Assembly (NCBI GenBank): GCA_002449585.1
Contig: DJXD01000055.1
Location: forward strand, 1 to 7,337
Length of the DNA stretch: 7,337 nt
Source: Ruminococcus sp. UBA7013
GTDB lineage: Bacteria; Bacillota; Clostridia; Oscillospirales; Ruminococcaceae
Direction of reading: 5' to 3'
Positions 4,152 through 7,337 of the stretch are shown here, one piece after another. How positions within the stretch are numbered: position 1 is the first letter of the stretch; every line of letters starts with the position of its first letter. A program made the position numbers and the translations under genes. The notes beneath the pieces were generated by a model. It ran no database searches. It had not been told where the DNA came from and saw only the letters and a program-made list of their open reading frames with translations.

Positions 4152-7007
4152 ATGAAAAAATATCAATCCATCATAGCCGGACTTTGTGCGGCAGTGATGT
4201 GCCTCAGCACGGCGGCCGCCATTCCAGCTGATGCCCTTGAATTGCATCCCGTAGAAGCCACACAATCACAGGCTGATCAGCTTATGACAAGGGATGTCTG
4301 GTGCGCAAATGAAGATGTTAACAGATGGGAATCAGAACATTTTCAGTTTATCTGGGGCAAAAATGGCGCAGATTCTTCCAAAATTACAGAAGCATTCTTA
4401 CAGGAAAATGCAAAGCATCTGGAAGCCTGCTGGAATGTCTACATGAATGATCTGCAAATGGAAGCACCAACACAGTCAGTCAATCTTGCCATGCGGGATG
4501 GAAATCAGTACAAAGTGAATTTTTATATTTCCGGTACAGGATTAAGCCCGTTTGCAGATGATTGGGCGTATATGGGCTATGATGGCCAAGGGTATGCCTT
4601 CATGTTCTGCTGTGTGGGTGCAATGCAGAATGATCCTAATCCTTCATGGGTATTGCCGCATGAATTCGGCCATGTTGTGACAGCCCATCAATTAGGCTGG
4701 AATGATAATAAATATGTTCAGTCATGGTGGGAATCCATTGCCAACTGGTACAGAGAACAGTTTTTATATTCTGATTATTACAGTCAATGGGTCACAGATC
4801 CAGCATCTGGAACGGATTATTTTGAAACATATATGAAAAATCTGTGTTTTACGCCGATTCTTGGAAGAGATAATTATGCATCATGGGCATTTCTGCAATA
4901 TTTAACAGATAATCCGGATCATCTGGATGGCTATGGAAAAGATTTTATGAAAACACTCATGCAGAATGGTCAGCCGGATGAATATCCCTATAAAGAAATT
5001 GATCGTCTGGCCAATGCCGATATCAAAGAAACACTTGGCAGATATGCGGCAAGATTAGCCACACTAGATTTTGATCAGCAGGAAAAATATCAGGCTCGTC
5101 AGAATCAATTATTAAATTCTGGTGCATGGAACTGGGGAGAAATTTATACCGTTCTTGAAAAAACAACAGCAAAAGAAAATTATTATACTGTCCCTACAGA
5201 AAGAGCACCGCAACAATTCGGGATTAATATCATCCCACTGAATGTAACAGGAAATACAATTTCTGTCACATTAGAAGGCCTGACGGATGTCAAAGGCGCA
5301 GACTGGCGGGCATGTATTGTATATAAAGGCGCAATGGGCGGCGATTTGCGCTATTCTGATTTATTCAAATCCGGGGAAACCATGACCATGACCGGAACAG
5401 AAGATACAGAATATGCTTATCTGGTTGTCACAGCTACTCCTGATTCTGATACATGGCAGGAAAACGGCGTTCCATGGGCTTACGGAGAAGGCGAATTTGA
5501 TGAAAATAATCGCCCGTTCTTAGGAAAAACTCGCTATCCTTATGCTGTCACGATCGAAGGCGCAGAAATGCAGCAGACGCAATATCAGTATGCACAAGGC
5601 CATCAACATAGCAATGGCGGCGGATTTGTCGCTGATACAGCACATGTAGATGATTCTGTCTATGTTGGCGAAAATGCCAAAGTCCTTGGCTATGCCAATG
5701 TGACTGGCAATGTCAAAATCAAGGATTATGCCATTGTAACAGGATCAGCCACGGTTCTTGGAAATGCTGTGATCTCCGGTCATGCTGTTGTCGCAGAAAA
5801 TGCAACTGTAAGAGGAAATGCCATTATTTCAGATCATGCCGGAGTGATGGGAAATTCTGTGATCTCTGATAATGCAAGAGTACTTGAAAGCGGTCTTGTG
5901 TTCAATGATTATAGTGTATCCGGAAATGCAACTGTCAAGGGCGTATCTTATGGATTAGCTAAGGGAGCGGCCACAGGTCAGGCCATTACTGATGGTGATT
6001 ATTATGATGATTCCAGCAGAACATTACAAGCTGGTGCAGTTTATGGCTGGGCGAGTCCGGATGCTTATGCAAATTCCCGTCCCTATAATGATGGGCAATA
6101 TGCTGGTCTTGAATTTGATACAGACAGCTCAAGAATCGCAAAGGATAATTATATTTCCACTTATGGTGTTTCTGTCAATCAGCCGACATGGGAAGAAACC
6201 CGCACCAGCGGAAAAGGGGTTCTGACATTCAACGGCATCAATCAATATATCATTGCAGACAGTTCTTATGCAAATTTCCATGATGTGGAATATCAGACAG
6301 CTGTTTTAATTCGTGATTTCAGCTATATCTTCCAGTTCGGCAATGATGAAAAATATATTTGGTTAGTAGCCGGAGCTAATGGAAATCTTATTTTATGGGT
6401 AAAAGATGAAAATGGTCTGCAATCCTTGAAAGCACCAGAGGCTGTATCGCTTGGAGAATGGGCAGTTATCAGCGTAGCATTCACAGGCGATGAAGTAAAA
6501 CTCACTGTAAATGGCAAAGTATACGGAACGAATAGCATTAAAATTGATCCTGTTGATGTTGTCTCTGAAAATTCTACATATTATATTGGCAGGGGCATGG
6601 ATGGCTCAATGGATTATTTCCGTGTAAACTTCAAAGAAACGTCTCAGCCGGAGTATTATTATACGGAATCAGAAGATATTACAATTGGAAACAGAATTTT
6701 ATTTGATTTAAATCAGGACAATATTGTTAATATTTATGATCTGATTCTTCTGAAAAAAGCAGCTTTACATAATACATATTATAAGTATGGAGATGTCAAT
6801 CAGAATGGGAAAATTGATGTGACAGATATTATTGTGCTTCACAAGTTCCTGCACAACAAGATTGAAAAAACGAGAATCACCAGCGGAAGCAGTGCCGCAA
6901 AATCAACATATACTTCCGTTTCAGCTTCTGTGATTGATCTTGATTCTGATGACACAAATACAGATTTTACTGAAAAAATTGAAGAATATTTTGCTGATGA
7001 AAAATAA
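4152..7007 (+). CDS. Secreted dockerin-bearing metallopeptidase-like protein (DUF6055-type, beta-helix, LamG)
   Basis: The 951-residue protein starts with a signal peptide (basic MKK, hydrophobic core 6-23, likely cleavage after A-D-A at 28). Residues about 50-330 look like the DUF6055/Svx-type region and hold a zinc motif H170-E-F-G-H174, with a candidate third ligand E194 in SWWESIANW; this spacing fits gluzincin peptidases. Residues about 345-475 are beta-rich and of unknown role. Residues 493-600 are hexapeptide repeats of a left-handed beta helix. Residues about 635-830 are LamG-like, with G-V-L-T-F-N-G-I-N-Q-Y and Y-I-G-R. A type I dockerin follows, with calcium loops D852-N854-D856-N860-D863 and D881-N883-N885-D889-D892, 29 residues apart. 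An acidic tail of about 45 residues ends the protein. Docking to a scaffoldin cohesin on the cell surface is inferred. The peptidase substrate is unknown; cell-wall or plant proteins are possible. The gene is monocistronic, between its own promoter and a terminator. Confidence 0.88.
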   Translation: MKKYQSIIAGLCAAVMCLSTAAAIPADALELHPVEATQSQADQLMTRDVWCANEDVNRWESEHFQFIWGKNGADSSKITEAFLQENAKHLEACWNVYMNDLQMEAPTQSVNLAMRDGNQYKVNFYISGTGLSPFADDWAYMGYDGQGYAFMFCCVGAMQNDPNPSWVLPHEFGHVVTAHQLGWNDNKYVQSWWESIANWYREQFLYSDYYSQWVTDPASGTDYFETYMKNLCFTPILGRDNYASWAFLQYLTDNPDHLDGYGKDFMKTLMQNGQPDEYPYKEIDRLANADIKETLGRYAARLATLDFDQQEKYQARQNQLLNSGAWNWGEIYTVLEKTTAKENYYTVPTERAPQQFGINIIPLNVTGNTISVTLEGLTDVKGADWRACIVYKGAMGGDLRYSDLFKSGETMTMTGTEDTEYAYLVVTATPDSDTWQENGVPWAYGEGEFDENNRPFLGKTRYPYAVTIEGAEMQQTQYQYAQGHQHSNGGGFVADTAHVDDSVYVGENAKVLGYANVTGNVKIKDYAIVTGSATVLGNAVISGHAVVAENATVRGNAIISDHAGVMGNSVISDNARVLESGLVFNDYSVSGNATVKGVSYGLAKGAATGQAITDGDYYDDSSRTLQAGAVYGWASPDAYANSRPYNDGQYAGLEFDTDSSRIAKDNYISTYGVSVNQPTWEETRTSGKGVLTFNGINQYIIADSSYANFHDVEYQTAVLIRDFSYIFQFGNDEKYIWLVAGANGNLILWVKDENGLQSLKAPEAVSLGEWAVISVAFTGDEVKLTVNGKVYGTNSIKIDPVDVVSENSTYYIGRGMDGSMDYFRVNFKETSQPEYYYTESEDITIGNRILFDLNQDNIVNIYDLILLKKAALHNTYYKYGDVNQNGKIDVTDIIVLHKFLHNKIEKTRITSGSSAAKSTYTSVSASVIDLDSDDTNTDFTEKIEEYFADEK
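5706..5940 (+). repeat. 18-bp-register hexapeptide repeat coding tract
   Basis: Related units beginning GGCAATG or GGAAATG/GGAAATT occur at 5706, 5760, 5814, 5850 and 5922. The steps are 54, 54, 36 and 72 bases, all multiples of 18, the length coding for one hexapeptide. At protein level these are repeated G-N-A-x-[IV] and [IV]-S-x-[HN]-A units. This indicates growth of the beta helix by internal duplication of whole turns (three hexapeptides, 54 bp) and single units. Confidence 0.8.
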
Positions 7008-7008
7008 C

Positions 7009-7040
7009 AAAGCAAAGCCGCCTTTTCGGGCGGCTGCTTT
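7009..7040. terminator. Bidirectional rho-independent terminator
   Basis: AGCCGCC (7016-7022), loop TTTTCG, GGCGGCT (7029-7035) is a perfect 7-bp stem. It extends by AAAGC (7009-7013) with GCTTT (7036-7040) across an AA bulge, and is followed by T-rich sequence on the + strand (7038-7056). It starts right after the peptidase stop. Read on the minus strand the same hairpin follows the ferredoxin stop by about 30 bases with a weaker T run, so it can serve both convergent genes. Confidence 0.9.
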
Positions 7041-7070
7041 TTGTTCTGATTTTTTGGAAAGCTCTGAGAC

Positions 7071-7244
7071 TTATTCAGCGGGATTCGGAGCACCAACGGG
7101 ACATGTAGCTGCACATGCACCGCAGTCAAGACAGACTTCTGCATTGATTTCATATTTAGTATCGCCGGCAGAAATTGCGTTTACAGGGCATTCGCTCTCA
7201 CATGCGCCGCAGCTGATGCATTCGTCACTAATTTGATATGCCAT
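7071..7244 (-). CDS. Clostridial-type 2[4Fe-4S] ferredoxin
   Basis: This 57-residue protein reads MAYQISDECISCGACESECP and continues through a second cluster ending PVGAPNPAE. Two complete C-x2-C-x2-C-x3-C-P motifs bind the clusters: C9, C12, C15, C19 and C38, C41, C44, C48. In length and sequence it closely follows the classical 55-residue clostridial ferredoxins. These carry low-potential electrons between pyruvate:ferredoxin oxidoreductase, hydrogenases and Rnf-type complexes in the cytoplasm of anaerobes. AAGGAGGT (7260-7253) stands 8 bases before the ATG at 7244, a strong ribosome site. The gene stands alone, convergent with the peptidase gene, and shares its terminator. Confidence 0.96.
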   Translation of the reverse strand: MAYQISDECISCGACESECPVNAISAGDTKYEINAEVCLDCGACAATCPVGAPNPAE

Positions 7245-7274
7245 AGTTCATGACCTCCTTTTGTTTGATAGTGT

Positions 7275-7288
7275 CAGGACGATTCCTG
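7275..7288. promoter_or_regulatory. Inverted repeat at the ferredoxin transcript start
   Basis: CAGGA (7275-7279), CGAT, TCCTG (7284-7288) is a perfect 5-bp inverted repeat lying at about +2 to +16 of the predicted ferredoxin transcript. It could be an operator or a 5' stabilising hairpin. It is short, so chance occurrence is quite possible. Confidence 0.25.
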
Positions 7289-7296
7289 TTATTTTT

Positions 7297-7325
7297 ATTT
7301 TAGCACAAATCAAGAAAAAATGCAA
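7297..7325 (-). promoter_or_regulatory. Sigma-A promoter of the ferredoxin gene
   Basis: Minus strand: TTGCAT (7325-7320), 17 bp, TAAAAT (7302-7297), with TG one base before the -10. It is weaker in hexamers than the other promoters of the window but keeps the 17-bp spacing and extended -10. The start is predicted near 7290, giving a leader of about 46 bases. Confidence 0.72.
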
Positions 7326-7337
7326 GTGTTTTTTCAA

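Noticed and set aside
5616..5970. Hexapeptide repeats as an acetyltransferase domain
   Set aside because: The tract sits inside an exported multidomain protein and shows no catalytic histidine loop or cofactor-binding extension; a structural beta helix fits better.
6839..7236. Open frames on both strands across the peptidase 3' end and ferredoxin gene
   Set aside because: They run through the terminator hairpin and the ferredoxin gene in other frames; the eight-cysteine ferredoxin on the minus strand is the convincing reading.
1..7337. CRISPR array or defence operon
   Set aside because: No regularly spaced identical repeats with unique spacers were seen, and no nuclease, helicase or toxin-antitoxin pair is encoded apart from the solo omegaRNA-like element end.

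Overview
The window looks like a chromosomal segment of an AT-rich Gram-positive anaerobe, most likely a Ruminococcus-type member of the Oscillospiraceae. The main evidence is a large secreted protein ending in a type I dockerin, a clostridial 2[4Fe-4S] ferredoxin, a remnant of a family 5 glycoside hydrolase, and very regular sigma-A promoters (TTGACA, 17 bp, TATAAT). Genus level is inference.

Left part (1-395): the window opens inside a GH5-type gene on the + strand. It is cut off after a typical HxD-S-G-W block by a roughly 340-bp element with the ends of an IS200/IS605 transposon. The element has a left-end hairpin with one bulged base near 359-384 and a right end matching the tnpB-associated omegaRNA/reRNA scaffold, finishing at TCAC (position 54, minus strand). 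There is no tnpA or tnpB inside, so it is a non-autonomous derivative. A near-consensus promoter (400-428, minus) points straight into it. The other half of the GH5 gene is not present beyond the element.

Translation and small-gene block (375-813, minus): one consensus promoter drives tRNA-Arg(TCT), tRNA-His(GTG) and, 26 nt after the second tRNA, a 68-codon ORF with a good ribosome binding site and a DUF4236-like start. The end of this ORF runs into the IS-derived element.

Middle (874-4063, plus): a second consensus promoter, divergent from the tRNA promoter, drives a two-gene membrane operon. The first gene is a polytopic DUF975 plus CmpB-like fusion protein. It overlaps by one base (TAATG) with a cardiolipin-synthase-type phospholipase D protein that has two complete HKD motifs.

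Right part (4088-7337): a third consensus promoter drives a 951-residue exported protein. Its order is signal peptide, HEFGH zinc-peptidase-like domain of DUF6055 type, beta-rich region, left-handed beta-helix hexapeptide repeats, LamG-like domain, type I dockerin and an acidic tail. It is a candidate cellulosome-attached peptidase. A bidirectional terminator separates it from a convergent 57-residue ferredoxin gene on the minus strand with its own promoter at the window end.

The most interesting items are the tnpB-less omegaRNA-bearing element with an outward-facing promoter feeding it, and the peptidase, beta-helix, LamG and dockerin architecture. No CRISPR array, rRNA or phage gene was seen.
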